Assembly: GCA_035532475.1 (NCBI GenBank)
Contig: DATKQY010000067.1
Location: forward strand, 1 to 64,000
From: DATKQY01 sp035532475
GTDB lineage: Bacteria; Actinomycetota; Acidimicrobiia; Acidimicrobiales; Bog-793
DNA: 64,000 nt
Direction of reading: 5' to 3'
Under the pieces are notes generated by a model, which was given only the letters and a program-made list of their open reading frames with translations, ran no database searches and was not told the origin of the DNA. A program made the position numbers and the translations under genes. Below are positions 50,470 through 59,502 of the stretch, piece by piece (the first letter of the stretch is position 1; each line of letters opens with the position of its first letter).

Positions 50470-52091
50470 CCGACACCCCGATGGCCGCGGACGTGGCGGC
50501 CAAGCCGACCCTCGCCCACCGGCGCGTGCTCGTCGTGATGAGCGCGCTGATGCTCGGGACCTTCCTCGCCGCGCTCGACCAGACGATCGTCTCGACGGCG
50601 CTCCCGACGATCGCCGCCAAGATGCACGACTCCTCGCACATCACCTGGATCGTCGTGGCGTACCTGCTCGCCACGACCGCGTCCACGCCCCTGTGGGGCA
50701 AGCTCGGTGACCTCTACGGCCGCAAGGGCTTCTTCCAGGCGGCCATCCTCATCTTCCTCATCGGCTCCGCCCTCTCGGGGCTCAGCCAGAACATGATCGA
50801 GCTGATCGCCTTCCGGGCGCTGCAGGGACTCGGCTCGGGGGGCCTCATGGTCGGCGCGCAGGCGATCATCGGCGACGTCGTCTCGCCGAGGGAGCGCGGC
50901 CGGTACATGGGGCTCTTCGGCGCCGTGTTCGGGGTCGCGAGCGTCGTCGGGCCCCTCCTCGGGGGGGTGTTCGTCGACGACCTGTCGTGGCGCTGGATCT
51001 TCTACGTGAACCTGCCGATCGGCGCCGTCGCCCTCGTCGCTGTGGCGAGCGCAGTCCCGGGCCATCTGAGCCGGGTCCACCACGTCATCGACTACCTCGG
51101 CTCGGCGCTGCTCACCCTCGCGGCGACCAGCCTCATCCTCATGACGAGCCTCGGCGGCACGACCTACGCGTGGGGGTCGTTCGCGATCATCTTCCTCGGG
51201 GTCGCCGGGGCGGTGCTCACGCTCGCCTTCGTGCTCGCCGAGCGCCGCGCCCCCGAGCCGATCCTGCCGCTCCACCTGTTCAGCATCCGGACCTTCTCGG
51301 TGGCCAACCTCGTCGGCTTCGTCGTCGGCTTCGCCATGTTCGGCGCGATCACCTTCCTCCCGAACTTCTTCCAAGACGTCCGTGGCCTCTCGCCGACGAG
51401 CTCGGGCCTGGAGCTGCTCCCGCTCATGGCCGGCCTGCTCGCCGTGTCGATCGGTGCCGGCCAGCTGATCAGCCGCACGGGCCGCTACCGGGTCTGGCCG
51501 ATCGCCGGCACCGCCCTCATGACCGTCGGCATCTTCCTGCTCTCCCGCATGGGCGTCGGGACCGGGGAGCTGTACGCGTCGGTGGCGATGCTCATCCTCG
51601 GGATGGGCATCGGCGGTGTGATGCAGGTGCTGGTCCTCGTCGTCCAAAACGCCGTCCCCTACGGCCAGCTCGGCGTGGCCACCTCTGCGGCGACGTTCTT
51701 CCGCTCGATCGGGGGCTCGTTCGGCACGGCGATCTTCGGCGCGATCTACGCCAACGTCTTCGTCGGCAACCTCCGCCACGACCTGGCCGGCGTCAGCGTG
51801 CCGGCGGGATTCAACCCCGCGACGCTCACGCCGGCGCAGATCCACCACCTCCCAGCCCCGGTGCACCTCGGCTACATCTCGGCGGTCGCGCACTCGACCC
51901 AGACGGTCTTCCTCGTCTCGGTGCCGATCGCGCTCGTCGCCTTCCTTGTGACCTGGCTCATCCCCCACCTCGAGCTGCGGCGTGCGGTCGGCAACGCACC
52001 AGGCGAAGGTCCCGTGCCCGCCGTTGTAGGGTCGGTGCCGGAGGCGGCGGTCGCCTCCACGGGACCGGTGCGGAGCAGCGGGCCCGCCTGA
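50466..52091 (+). CDS. MFS exporter, DHA2 (EmrB/QacA-like) family
   Basis: The 541-residue membrane protein has about 14 hydrophobic segments. Family signs are FLAALDQTIVSTALPTIAAK (motif D1-like, first helix), the WGKLGDLYGRKGFFQAA loop (motif A), ALQGLGSGGLMVGAQAIIGD (motif B) and GPLLGGVFVDDLSWRWIFYV (motif C region). It is a proton antiporter for drugs or other amphiphiles. It is coupled to tetR by ATGA and followed by an MMPL transporter, forming a two-pump resistance operon. Confidence 0.93.
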   Translation: MTDTPMAADVAAKPTLAHRRVLVVMSALMLGTFLAALDQTIVSTALPTIAAKMHDSSHITWIVVAYLLATTASTPLWGKLGDLYGRKGFFQAAILIFLIGSALSGLSQNMIELIAFRALQGLGSGGLMVGAQAIIGDVVSPRERGRYMGLFGAVFGVASVVGPLLGGVFVDDLSWRWIFYVNLPIGAVALVAVASAVPGHLSRVHHVIDYLGSALLTLAATSLILMTSLGGTTYAWGSFAIIFLGVAGAVLTLAFVLAERRAPEPILPLHLFSIRTFSVANLVGFVVGFAMFGAITFLPNFFQDVRGLSPTSSGLELLPLMAGLLAVSIGAGQLISRTGRYRVWPIAGTALMTVGIFLLSRMGVGTGELYASVAMLILGMGIGGVMQVLVLVVQNAVPYGQLGVATSAATFFRSIGGSFGTAIFGAIYANVFVGNLRHDLAGVSVPAGFNPATLTPAQIHHLPAPVHLGYISAVAHSTQTVFLVSVPIALVAFLVTWLIPHLELRRAVGNAPGEGPVPAVVGSVPEAAVASTGPVRSSGPA

Positions 52092-52170
52092 GCGCAGCGC
52101 CGGAGCGGCGAGGCCTGCAACCGCCCGCTCCGGTCGCCTTGTGCCCGAGCGCTCCCGAGGAGGGACCCCC

Positions 52171-54510
52171 GTGAACGGCCTCTACGCCGGATTGAGCCGC
52201 AGTGTCGTCCGTTACCGGTGGCTGGTGATCGCGCTGTGGATCGTCGTCGCCGTCGTCTCCTCCCGGGCCCTCCCCTCGCTCGGGAGCGAGGTCAACAACG
52301 ACAACAGCCAGTTCCTCCCGACGAGCGCGCCGAGCTCGAAGGCGGCCAGCCTCGCCGCGCCGATCCTCGGCGGGTCGAGCCGCAACACCTCCGTCACGAT
52401 CGTCGCGGCGCGCCCCGGTGCCCAGATCACCGCCGCGGACCTGGCCGGGCTCGCCCGCGAGGCGACGGCGGTCGACCGGGTCCGGCGCGTCATCTCGGCC
52501 CGCGTGCTCGGCGTCTCCCACGACGGCCAGGCGGCCCAGATCCTCGTGGTGGCGCGCGTCAACCCCGCCGACATCGTCTCGCAGACGACGCTCGTCGACG
52601 CGCTCCAGGCGACGTTCCCCCACGCGGGCGTGCCCGCGGGGCTGGAGCTCCATCTCGCCGGGGCGGTGGCGACGAACGTCGCCAACCAGAAAGGGTCCAA
52701 CGCCGCGGGCAACAAGACCCAGGGCCTCTCGTTCCTCTTCATCATCGTGCTGCTGGTGCTGATCTTCCGCTCGATCCTGGCGCCGATCGTCACCTTGCTG
52801 CCGGCGGCGTTCGCGCTCGTCATCTCGATGCGCTTCATCGGCGGGCTCGGCGCGCAGGGCCTCAAGATCTCCGAGATCACCGAGCTGCTGCTCATCGTCC
52901 TGCTGCTCGGCGCCGGGACGGACTACGGCCTGTTCCTCGTGTTCCGCGTGCGCGAGGAGGTCCGGCGCGGCCTCGAGCCCCGTGACGCCGTCGTGCACGC
53001 CCTCGAGCGCGTCGGCGAGTCGATCAGCGCCTCGGCCGGCACGGTGATCTTCGCGTTGGTCACCTTGGTGCTCGCGAGCTTCGGCATCTACCGCGACCTC
53101 GGCGTCCCCCTCGCGCTCGGCGTCGCCGTGATGCTGATCGCGGGCCTCACGTTGCTGCCGGCGCTCCTCGCGGTGAGCGGTCGGGCGCTGTTTTGGCCCT
53201 CCGCCATCGTCCCGGGCGAGGACCGCGACGGCGCCTGGGGGAGGATCGCCCAACGGCTCGTCCGCCGGCCGGCGCTGACGCTCGCGGCGGGCGTCGTGCT
53301 CTTCGGCGCGCTCTCCATCGGTGCCTTCGGCTACCACGCCTCGGGTTTCGGCGGGGCGCTGAACGCCCCCGCCGGGTCGGACGCCGCGGCCGGCAACGCC
53401 GTTGTGGCGAAGCACTACCCCGAAGCGAGCGCCAACCCGGCGAACCTCGTGTTCGCCTTCACCTCGCCGATCTGGGACCACCCGGCCTCGGTCGACGCGG
53501 CGCAGGCCTCGCTCATCTCCTCCGGCACCTTCCACCAGCTCGCCGGGCCGTTCAACCCGAACGGCTCGACGCTCACCGCCGCCGAGTACGCAGCGCTGCA
53601 CAAAGCCTTCGGCAACCCGCTCAGGCTGGCGCCGCTGCCGCCGGCGGGGAGCCGCGTCAGCGTGCAGGAGTACAACGCCTTCCGCTCGAGCGCCGCCTTC
53701 GTGAGCGGCGACGGGCGGACGATCCAGTTCCTCGCGACCTTGAAGGTGGGCGACCAGGCGTCGACGACCGCGCTGCAGGTGACACCGCAGGTGCGCGCCG
53801 TCGTCGCGACCGCGGCGGCACGCGCCGGGGCGTCGGCGAACGGCGTCGCCGGCGAGGCGGCGGCGCTCTACGACGTCAGCAACACCTCGAACCACGACCT
53901 CACGCGGATCGTGCCCATCGCCATCCTCGCCATCGGCATCCTCTTGTCGCTGGTGCTGCGCAGCCTCGTCGCCGAGCTCTACCTGATCGTGAGCGTCGGC
54001 CTCTCCTACTTCGCCGCGCTCGGCGTGTCGACGATCATCTTCATCGACATCGGCGGGTCGGGCGGTCTGACCTTCGTGCTGCCGTTCCTCATGTTCATCT
54101 TCCTGCTGGCCCTCGGCGAGGACTACAACATCCTCGTCATGACGCGCATCCGGGAGGAGGCGCACCGGATGCCGCTTCGCGAGGCGGTGGTGCGGGCGGT
54201 CGGGCGCACCGGGCCGACGGTCACGTCGGCGGGCCTGGTCCTCGCCGGCACCTTCGGCGTGCTCGCCATCTCGGCCGGCAACGGGCCGGGCGCCGACCAG
54301 GTCCGCGACATCGGCGTCGGCCTCGCCATCGGGATCTTGATGGACACCTTCCTCGTCCGTACGCTGCTCGTGCCTTCGACCGTGGCGCTGCTCGGCCGGT
54401 GGAACTGGTGGCCGTCGCGGGTCGCGATGGACGCCGTGCCCGGGGCCGGCCCGACCGTCGGGGCGGGCGTCGGTGCCGGGGCGCTGCGCCCCGGCACCGA
54501 GGACGCCTGA
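52171..54510 (+). CDS. MMPL/RND-family transporter
   Basis: The 779-residue protein has the two-fold RND layout: one N-terminal helix (YRWLVIALWIVVAVVSSRA), a large outer loop, five helices, then the same again. The proton-relay motifs of MMPL proteins are present in both halves (GAGTDYGLFLVFRVREE; LALGEDYNILVMTRIREEAH). Members export lipids, pigments or drugs. GTG 52171 is chosen because GAGGAGGG lies just upstream; the start at 52141 would place that site inside the gene. Two nearby Asp-Tyr motifs are intact, so it should be active. Confidence 0.92.
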   Translation: MNGLYAGLSRSVVRYRWLVIALWIVVAVVSSRALPSLGSEVNNDNSQFLPTSAPSSKAASLAAPILGGSSRNTSVTIVAARPGAQITAADLAGLAREATAVDRVRRVISARVLGVSHDGQAAQILVVARVNPADIVSQTTLVDALQATFPHAGVPAGLELHLAGAVATNVANQKGSNAAGNKTQGLSFLFIIVLLVLIFRSILAPIVTLLPAAFALVISMRFIGGLGAQGLKISEITELLLIVLLLGAGTDYGLFLVFRVREEVRRGLEPRDAVVHALERVGESISASAGTVIFALVTLVLASFGIYRDLGVPLALGVAVMLIAGLTLLPALLAVSGRALFWPSAIVPGEDRDGAWGRIAQRLVRRPALTLAAGVVLFGALSIGAFGYHASGFGGALNAPAGSDAAAGNAVVAKHYPEASANPANLVFAFTSPIWDHPASVDAAQASLISSGTFHQLAGPFNPNGSTLTAAEYAALHKAFGNPLRLAPLPPAGSRVSVQEYNAFRSSAAFVSGDGRTIQFLATLKVGDQASTTALQVTPQVRAVVATAAARAGASANGVAGEAAALYDVSNTSNHDLTRIVPIAILAIGILLSLVLRSLVAELYLIVSVGLSYFAALGVSTIIFIDIGGSGGLTFVLPFLMFIFLLALGEDYNILVMTRIREEAHRMPLREAVVRAVGRTGPTVTSAGLVLAGTFGVLAISAGNGPGADQVRDIGVGLAIGILMDTFLVRTLLVPSTVALLGRWNWWPSRVAMDAVPGAGPTVGAGVGAGALRPGTEDA

Positions 54511-54514
54511 GCCG

Positions 54515-55543
54515 GTGCGTCCCTGGAGCGCCGAGTACGCCGGGCGCGTCGAGGAGCACGAGCTGCACAGCGCGGCGCTCGAGGGCAACCGGCTCGGCGA
54601 CCCGGCCTCCCGACCGATCTGGGTGTACCTGCCGCCCGGCTACGACGAGGACCCCGCCAGGCGCTACCCGGTCATCTACTTCCTCCATCCCTTCGGGGGC
54701 ATGGTGACCCGCTGGGGCAACCGACCGACGTTCTCCCCCTCGGTGCCCGAGCTCCTCGACGGTTGCTTCGCCGCCGGCGACGCCCCGGCCTGCATCGTCG
54801 CCTACGTCGACGGCTGGACCTCGCTCGGCGGCAGCCAGTTCGTCGACTCCCCGGCGAGCGGCCGCTACCACACCTACCTCTGCGAGGACGTCGTCGGCTA
54901 CGTCGACGCCACCTTCCGGACCCTTCCGGCCCCGGCCCACCGGGCGCTGCAGGGCAAGTCGAGCGGTGGCTTCGGCGCCGTCGTGAACGCCATGCTCCGC
55001 CCCGACGTGTTCGGAGCGTTCGCCTCCCACGCCGGCGACGCCGGCTACGAGCTGTGCTACCTGCGCGAGATCGCCGACGCCTACCGGGCGCTTCGCGACC
55101 GCTACGACGGCTCGTACGAGGCGTTCTTCGCCGAGTTCCGCGCCCGCCAGCCCGTCGCTCGGCGCGAGGACGGCGCGCTCGTGATGGTCTACGCCTTGGC
55201 CGCCTGCTTCTCCGCGGACGAGGACGGGACCGTCCGGCTGCCCTTTGACCCCCGCACCGGCGCGGTCGTGGCGGAGGTCTGGGAGCGCTGGCTCGCCTGG
55301 GACCCGATCCGGATGGTGGCACGCCACCGCGAGGCGCTCGCCTCGCTCGGCGGCATCTGGATCGACGCCGGCCGGGCCGACGAGTTCTACCTCGACGTGA
55401 GCGGCCGCCTGCTCGTCGAGGAGCTGCGCCGCAACGCGATCGACGATGTCGCGTTCGAGCTGTTCGACGGGACCCACAGCGGGACGGACCACCGCTACCC
55501 GCTCGCCACCGCCTACCTCGCCCGGCGGATCGCCCGGCCCTGA
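54515..55543 (+). CDS. Esterase of the D/enterochelin-esterase-like alpha/beta hydrolase family
   Basis: The 342-residue protein opens with a beta segment and has IWVYLPPGYDEDPARRYPVI, YFLHPFGGM, the nucleophile elbow GKSSGGFGAV (Ser near residue 150), and a C-terminal GTHSGTDHRYP with the catalytic His. The family covers S-formylglutathione hydrolases, mycolyl-transferase-like and siderophore esterases. No signal peptide is seen. GTG 54515 lies 4 bases after the MMPL stop, so it is probably co-transcribed and may act on the exported compound. Confidence 0.83.
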   Translation: MRPWSAEYAGRVEEHELHSAALEGNRLGDPASRPIWVYLPPGYDEDPARRYPVIYFLHPFGGMVTRWGNRPTFSPSVPELLDGCFAAGDAPACIVAYVDGWTSLGGSQFVDSPASGRYHTYLCEDVVGYVDATFRTLPAPAHRALQGKSSGGFGAVVNAMLRPDVFGAFASHAGDAGYELCYLREIADAYRALRDRYDGSYEAFFAEFRARQPVARREDGALVMVYALAACFSADEDGTVRLPFDPRTGAVVAEVWERWLAWDPIRMVARHREALASLGGIWIDAGRADEFYLDVSGRLLVEELRRNAIDDVAFELFDGTHSGTDHRYPLATAYLARRIARP

Positions 55544-55734
55544 GCACCTCTGGCACTGGAGGCGAGCGGACAGCGAACGAACCATCTCCCTGGTCGACGG
55601 TGTGGCGAACCTCGTCTCGCTTCGTCGGCGCTGATCATCAGCGTCCGACGGCCGCCCGTCCCACCTGGCCGTGGGCATCGTCGGGTCCCACCCTCGAGGC
55701 CTCGAAGTCAGCCAAATCCGGACAACAGATGGCT

Positions 55735-56000
55735 TCAGGCAGCGACCGTCACGGCCGGCCGCTGGGGCGTGCCGACCTCCTCGGGGACGGGCTCGCGCAT
55801 CGGCTCGCACCCGGCGATGTGAACCTCGATGGCCTCGACTGCGTGTTCCCGGCACGCTTCGGGCGTCTACCGCGGGTGAGACAGCCGGCGAGGGCCGTGG
55901 CGGACACGAAGTGGCTCCCGCTCTCCTCGGGCTCGACCACGAGCGGATACGGACCCGAGTCCGAGCATTCTTGGCGACCGGATCCGCTGACCGGGCGCAA
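55735..56000 (-). pseudogene. Frameshifted HicB-type antitoxin remnant
   Basis: Two frames on the minus strand join to one HicB-like protein. The first half reads YPLVVEPEESGSHFVSATAL plus AGCLTRG, the HicB opening. After a shift near 55858-55866 the second half reads EACREHAVEAIEVHIAG and PVPEEVGTP, the HicB closing helix, to TGA at 55735-55737. HicB antitoxins neutralise HicA mRNases. No HicA is recognisable on either side. It is a pseudogene unless the shift is a sequencing error. Confidence 0.6.
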
Positions 56001-56310
56001 ACGCGCCGGTCCTCCCCCCAGGGATGAGGTGTCGGCGGCGCTCGACGCAGCGATCGAACGGCGCGGGGTGGCACGGACCGACCGTCGTGCATGATGCCGA
56101 GGTGCGCGCCTTCATCGCCTCGGAGGCGATCACGCCAACGTGAGGTGCTGTCGCGCTCGAGGGCTCTCGACTCATGAGGCTGTCCTTTCCTGTGCAGTTC
56201 GAGAAGGGGGAGCCCGGCCAGGCGGGTCGACGCCGGGCGAGTCAGCAGCTCGAAGATCACGGCAATGCGCCGGTAACGTTGAGCGCTGCCGCGGAGCAAG
56301 CAGATCCCAC
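56001..56310. other. No gene recognised in the decayed island
   Basis: I see no family in this stretch on either strand. It lies between the broken hicB and the IclR fragment and has no clear promoter or hairpin. A deleted hicA or the lost N-terminal half of the IclR gene would be expected around here. Confidence 0.35.
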
Positions 56311-56622
56311 ATGGCCCACTCGTCCTCGGTGGGCACCGGCGGTGAACTGGAGCACTGGACCGATGCGACCAAGATCGGCGTCGCCAATCTGTGCGCGGAG
56401 CTCACCTTGATCAGGCAGTGCGGGCACGGCACGGGGGAGGCGGAGAACGAGCTCGGGATCGGCTGCTTCGGACTACCGGTGTTCTTCGCATCCTCAGTCG
56501 TCCCCGGCGGAGCCATCAGCATCAGCGCCCTGATCGATCGCACCGCGCTGGCCCGACTCGTCGACGAGCTGCCCGCGATCGGGGCAACCGTCATCCGCGA
56601 CATACAAGAGGCGGCGGGGTGA
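56311..56622 (+). pseudogene. C-terminal fragment of an IclR-family regulator
   Basis: The 103 codons read as the end of an IclR effector-binding domain: LCAELTLIRQCGHGTGEAEN, ELGIGCFGLPVFF, GAISISALIDRTAL and a closing helix. The family consensus has a L-x-x-E-L-x-x-I-R-x-x-G-Y stretch, then E-N/E-x-G-V-x-C-x-A-x-P. The DNA-binding domain and the first half of the sensor are missing. The stop overlaps the SMP-30 GTG. IclR regulators often control sugar-acid genes such as the lactonase next door. A short expressed protein cannot be excluded. Confidence 0.5.
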
Positions 56623-57500
56623 TCGTCTACCGGGCCGAGGTGGCGTCGACCGGTGTCTACGGGCTCGCCGAAGGTCCACTGTGGGACGCCGAACGCGAGC
56701 GGGTGCTCTGGGTCGACGTGAACGCCGCCCGGACCTGCATAGGCGAGATGCGCAGCGGTCAGATCCTGCCGACCGGACAGATCGACCTCGAAGGAGCGGC
56801 AGGCGCTGTCGTCTGCTCGACCACCGGCGAGTTGCTGGTCGCGGGAGGACGCGAGCTGCACACCATCGGTGCCGACGGCATCCGCTCGGTGGGCATACAG
56901 CTGATCGCGTCGGACAAGGCCAGCAGGCTCAACGACGGAGCGTGCGATCCAGCGGGGCGCTTCCTGGTCGGAAGCGTCGCCCTCGACGGTCGCCAGCGTC
57001 AAGAGGTCCTGTATCGGATCGATCGCAGCACCGAGGTCACCATCATCGACAACGACCTGACGCTCTCGAACGGACTGGCGTGGTCCCCCGACGGCACGAG
57101 GTTCTACAGCGTGGACAGCATCCCGGGCGTGGTCTGGGTGCGGCCGTACGACGCGCTGCGCGGGACGTGGGGACAGCGGGACGCGCTGTTGCATGTCGAG
57201 GATGGCCTGCCTGACGGGCTTTGCGTGGATAGCGAAGGAAACCTTTGGATCGCGATCTGGGGAGCCGGACAAGTACGGTGCTACACACCAGGCGGCGAGC
57301 ACATCGCGACTGTCGAGGTGCCCGCGCCGAATACCTCAAGCGCCGCCTTTGTCGGCCGCGACCGGGGCACCTTGTTGGTCACCACCGCCCGCGAGGGGCT
57401 CTCCCCCGCGCAGCTCTTGGAGTTCCCTCACTCGGGTCACCTCTTCACCGCCCAGGTGGACGTGATCGGGCACCCGACGACGCCCTGGGTGAGCCGGTGA
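56619..57500 (+). CDS. SMP-30/gluconolactonase-family lactonase
   Basis: The 293-residue protein is a six-bladed propeller of the SMP-30/LRE family. It has the metal-binding Glu in GLAEGPLWDAERERVLWVDV, Asn in ASRLNDGACDPAGRFLVGSV, Asn in TLSNGLAWSPDGTRFYSVDS and Asp in LPDGLCVDSEGNLWIAIWG. It hydrolyses sugar lactones using a divalent metal. GTG 56619 overlaps the stop of the IclR fragment. All ligands are present, so it should be functional, although its neighbours are decayed. Confidence 0.9.
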   Translation: MIVYRAEVASTGVYGLAEGPLWDAERERVLWVDVNAARTCIGEMRSGQILPTGQIDLEGAAGAVVCSTTGELLVAGGRELHTIGADGIRSVGIQLIASDKASRLNDGACDPAGRFLVGSVALDGRQRQEVLYRIDRSTEVTIIDNDLTLSNGLAWSPDGTRFYSVDSIPGVVWVRPYDALRGTWGQRDALLHVEDGLPDGLCVDSEGNLWIAIWGAGQVRCYTPGGEHIATVEVPAPNTSSAAFVGRDRGTLLVTTAREGLSPAQLLEFPHSGHLFTAQVDVIGHPTTPWVSR

Positions 57501-57547
57501 CAAGTGAGCCTTCATCGGGACCTGGCCGCACGAATCGTCGGTGGAAG

Positions 57548-57940
57548 ATGTCGACGGCGCCTGTCGCAGGTCCTGATGAGGTCGTCGTCGACGTCTCGAG
57601 GCTCGGAGCGTGCGGTGCCGACGTCGAGCTCTTCAGCGGCGAGCTGGCCTACCTACGTCAACGTCACGCCCACTACCGCACTCGCCTGGGCCAGGAGTGG
57701 TGCGGAGCGGTTGGGGCGGTGGGCGAACATGTGGAGGGGAATGGATCCGCAGGCGGCATGGTGGAGCCCGCAGCTACGCGCGCCGTTCCTTGCGTGGCGC
57801 CCTCCTCGCCCTGGGAGAGCGAGACCTGGTGCTCGGATCCGGGATGATCGGACAGGCCGTCGCGAAGCTCGCGCCAAACACGGTCTGGTCCGCCTCCAAG
57901 ATCCCGGGTGGAACGGACGTGACGACCTGGTCGGAGGCGT
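57548..57940 (+). pseudogene. Broken zinc-type alcohol dehydrogenase (MDR family)
   Basis: The first part (57548 onward) reads GPDEVVVDVSRLGACGADVE, then LGQEWCGAVGAVGEHVEG. This is the catalytic-zinc start of sorbitol/threonine dehydrogenase-like enzymes (G-x-C-G-x-D; G-H-E-x-x-G, here with Gln for His). After a frame change the text jumps to LRGALLALGERDLVLGSGMI, the NAD-binding entrance. The stretch between, including the structural-zinc lobe, is missing. It is a deletion and frameshift remnant, probably of the same sugar-acid pathway as the lactonase. Confidence 0.6.
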
Positions 57941-57988
57941 CTCACGCACCGTCTCGATCGGTGACCCGGCCGGCAGCGGCCCGCTCCG

Positions 57989-59089
57989 TCAGGCCTCCTC
58001 GCCGCCGTCCTCGTCCTCCGGGGTGGGAAGGGCGGCCGGGTCGAGGCGGTGGAATGGCGGCCGGACGACACGCGCCGCGACGTCGCTGCCGCGCACGTCG
58101 ATCACGACCGACACGCCGTCGCGAACGTTCGGCGGCAAGAAGGCCAGTCCGATCCCCCGCCCGAGGACAGGCGAGAAGTTGCCGCTCGTGACGAGACCGG
58201 CGCGCTTGCCGACGAGGTAGCAGGCGTCGCCGGCACGCGGCGGCCGCCGCCCCGGCGTGACGACGCCGCGGAGCAGCCGCTTGACGCCCGCCTCGCGCTC
58301 GGCCGCCAGGGCCGAGCGGCCACGGAAGTCCCCCTTCTCCCAGGCGACGACCCAGCCGAGGTTGGCCTGGAGCGGAGTGATCCCGGGCCCGAGCTCGTGG
58401 GAGTGCAGCGGCAACCCTGCCTCGAGTCGCAGGGTGTCGCGCGCCCCGAGCCCGGCCGGCTCGACGCCAGCGGCGAGCAAGGCCCGCCAGAAGGCGACGG
58501 CCGCCTCGGCCGGCACGGCGCACTCGACGCCGTCCTCGCCGGTGTAGCCGGTGCCGGCCGCGATGCACGGAGCACCGGCGAACTCGAAGGGGGCGACGCC
58601 AAAGCGCGGCACCGCCGCCGCGTCGGGCGAGACGGTGCTGAGCCTGACGCGTGCGACGGGCCCCTGCACGGCGAGCACGACCCGCTCGTCGGTCACGTCC
58701 TCGCCGCCGACGGCCTCGCGCACGCCGGCGGTGTTCGAGGCGTTCGGCATCACGTCGAAGCGATCCGGGGCCACCCACCACACGATCAGGTCGTCGAGGA
58801 CGGAGGCGTCCACCTCCGCGAGCAGGTGCGTGTACTGGGCCCGTCCCGGCGCCACCTTGGCGAGGTCGTTGGTGAAGCTCTCCTGGAGGTGGGCGAAGGC
58901 GTCGGGACCCTCGACGCGCACCGTGCCGAGGTGGCTGACGTCGAAGACGACCGCGTCGGACCGGCAGGCGAGATGCTCGGCGAGGGTCCCGCCCGGGTAC
59001 GACAGCGGCATCTCCCATCCGCCGAACTCGACCAGCTTGGCGCCGAGCTCCTCGTGCTCGGCGCGCAGCGTCGTCTGGCGCAGGCTCAC
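57989..59089 (-). CDS. gcvT: Glycine cleavage system T protein (aminomethyltransferase)
   Basis: The 366-residue protein matches GcvT: LVEFGGWEMPLSYPGGTLAE, VVFDVSHLGTVRVEGPDA, the TGYTGEDGVECAVPAEA motif, LGARDTLRLEAGLPLHSHE and GLVTSGNFSPVLGRGIGLAF. It moves the methylene from lipoyl-GcvH to tetrahydrofolate. GTG 59089 overlaps the preceding stop. gcvH lies 4 kb away in the same direction; gcvP is not in the window. Some Asp/Glu positions should be checked, as folate-binding relatives exist. Confidence 0.93.
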   Translation of the reverse strand: MSLRQTTLRAEHEELGAKLVEFGGWEMPLSYPGGTLAEHLACRSDAVVFDVSHLGTVRVEGPDAFAHLQESFTNDLAKVAPGRAQYTHLLAEVDASVLDDLIVWWVAPDRFDVMPNASNTAGVREAVGGEDVTDERVVLAVQGPVARVRLSTVSPDAAAVPRFGVAPFEFAGAPCIAAGTGYTGEDGVECAVPAEAAVAFWRALLAAGVEPAGLGARDTLRLEAGLPLHSHELGPGITPLQANLGWVVAWEKGDFRGRSALAAEREAGVKRLLRGVVTPGRRPPRAGDACYLVGKRAGLVTSGNFSPVLGRGIGLAFLPPNVRDGVSVVIDVRGSDVAARVVRPPFHRLDPAALPTPEDEDGGEEA

Positions 59090-59502
59090 GCGCTTCGACG
59101 GGGGCGGGCGCGCGACGCCGTGGTCACCGTCGGCGCCAGCTCGGGCGTCGAGCTCGCGAGCCGGGCCTTCAGCACCATGTTGGCGTGGTCCCTGCGGTAG
59201 AGGATGCGCACCTTCACGTCCGGGTAGAGCTCCGCCAGGCGGCGTAGCTTGCGGTTCTTCGGCGTGACGAGATCCTGGCGGAGGGTCGTCAGCTCGAGGA
59301 ACTGGTCGTGGTCCGGCAGGTAGAAGTCAGGTCGGAACGCCCAGTTCGGGCGACCCCGCTCGTCCCAGCCGAGCACGAACTCCACCGGCTCATACTCCCA
59401 GGCGATGCCGTAGAAGTCGAGCAGCTCGGCGAGCTGGCGCTCCGACTCGTGCGCGAAGGTGACGGGGCGGGCGCGTGCGGGGCGGGGGTGGCGCTCGATC
59501 GC
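59086..59502 (-). CDS. Conserved nuclease-like hypothetical protein, start codon missing and in frame with the upstream MerR gene
   Basis: The frame encodes a compact domain: VTFAHESERQLAELLDFYGI, AWEYEPVEFVLGWDERGRPN, FRPDFYLPDHDQFLELTTLR, QDLVTPKNRKLRRLAELYPD. The E-x-D/E-x-x-T-K-like layout and D-x-Y-L-P resemble small PD-(D/E)XK nuclease-like proteins that I recall near hpt in actinobacteria. No ATG, GTG or TTG lies between the MerR stop TAG (59503-59505) and GTG 59385, which is inside the domain. The frame is continuous with merR apart from that one TAG. Either translation starts at a rare codon, or TAG is read through, or the gene is damaged. Confidence 0.6.
   Translation of the reverse strand, partial: AIERHPRPARARPVTFAHESERQLAELLDFYGIAWEYEPVEFVLGWDERGRPNWAFRPDFYLPDHDQFLELTTLRQDLVTPKNRKLRRLAELYPDVKVRILYRRDHANMVLKARLASSTPELAPTVTTASRARPRRSA

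Noticed and set aside
50289..51968. 559-codon open frame antisense to the second MFS gene
   Set aside because: Its composition is the same kind of Asp/Glu/Arg/His-rich shadow, and the plus-strand gene has clear family motifs.
51958..54588. 876-codon open frame antisense to the MMPL transporter
   Set aside because: It has no domain pattern and mirrors a strongly supported gene.
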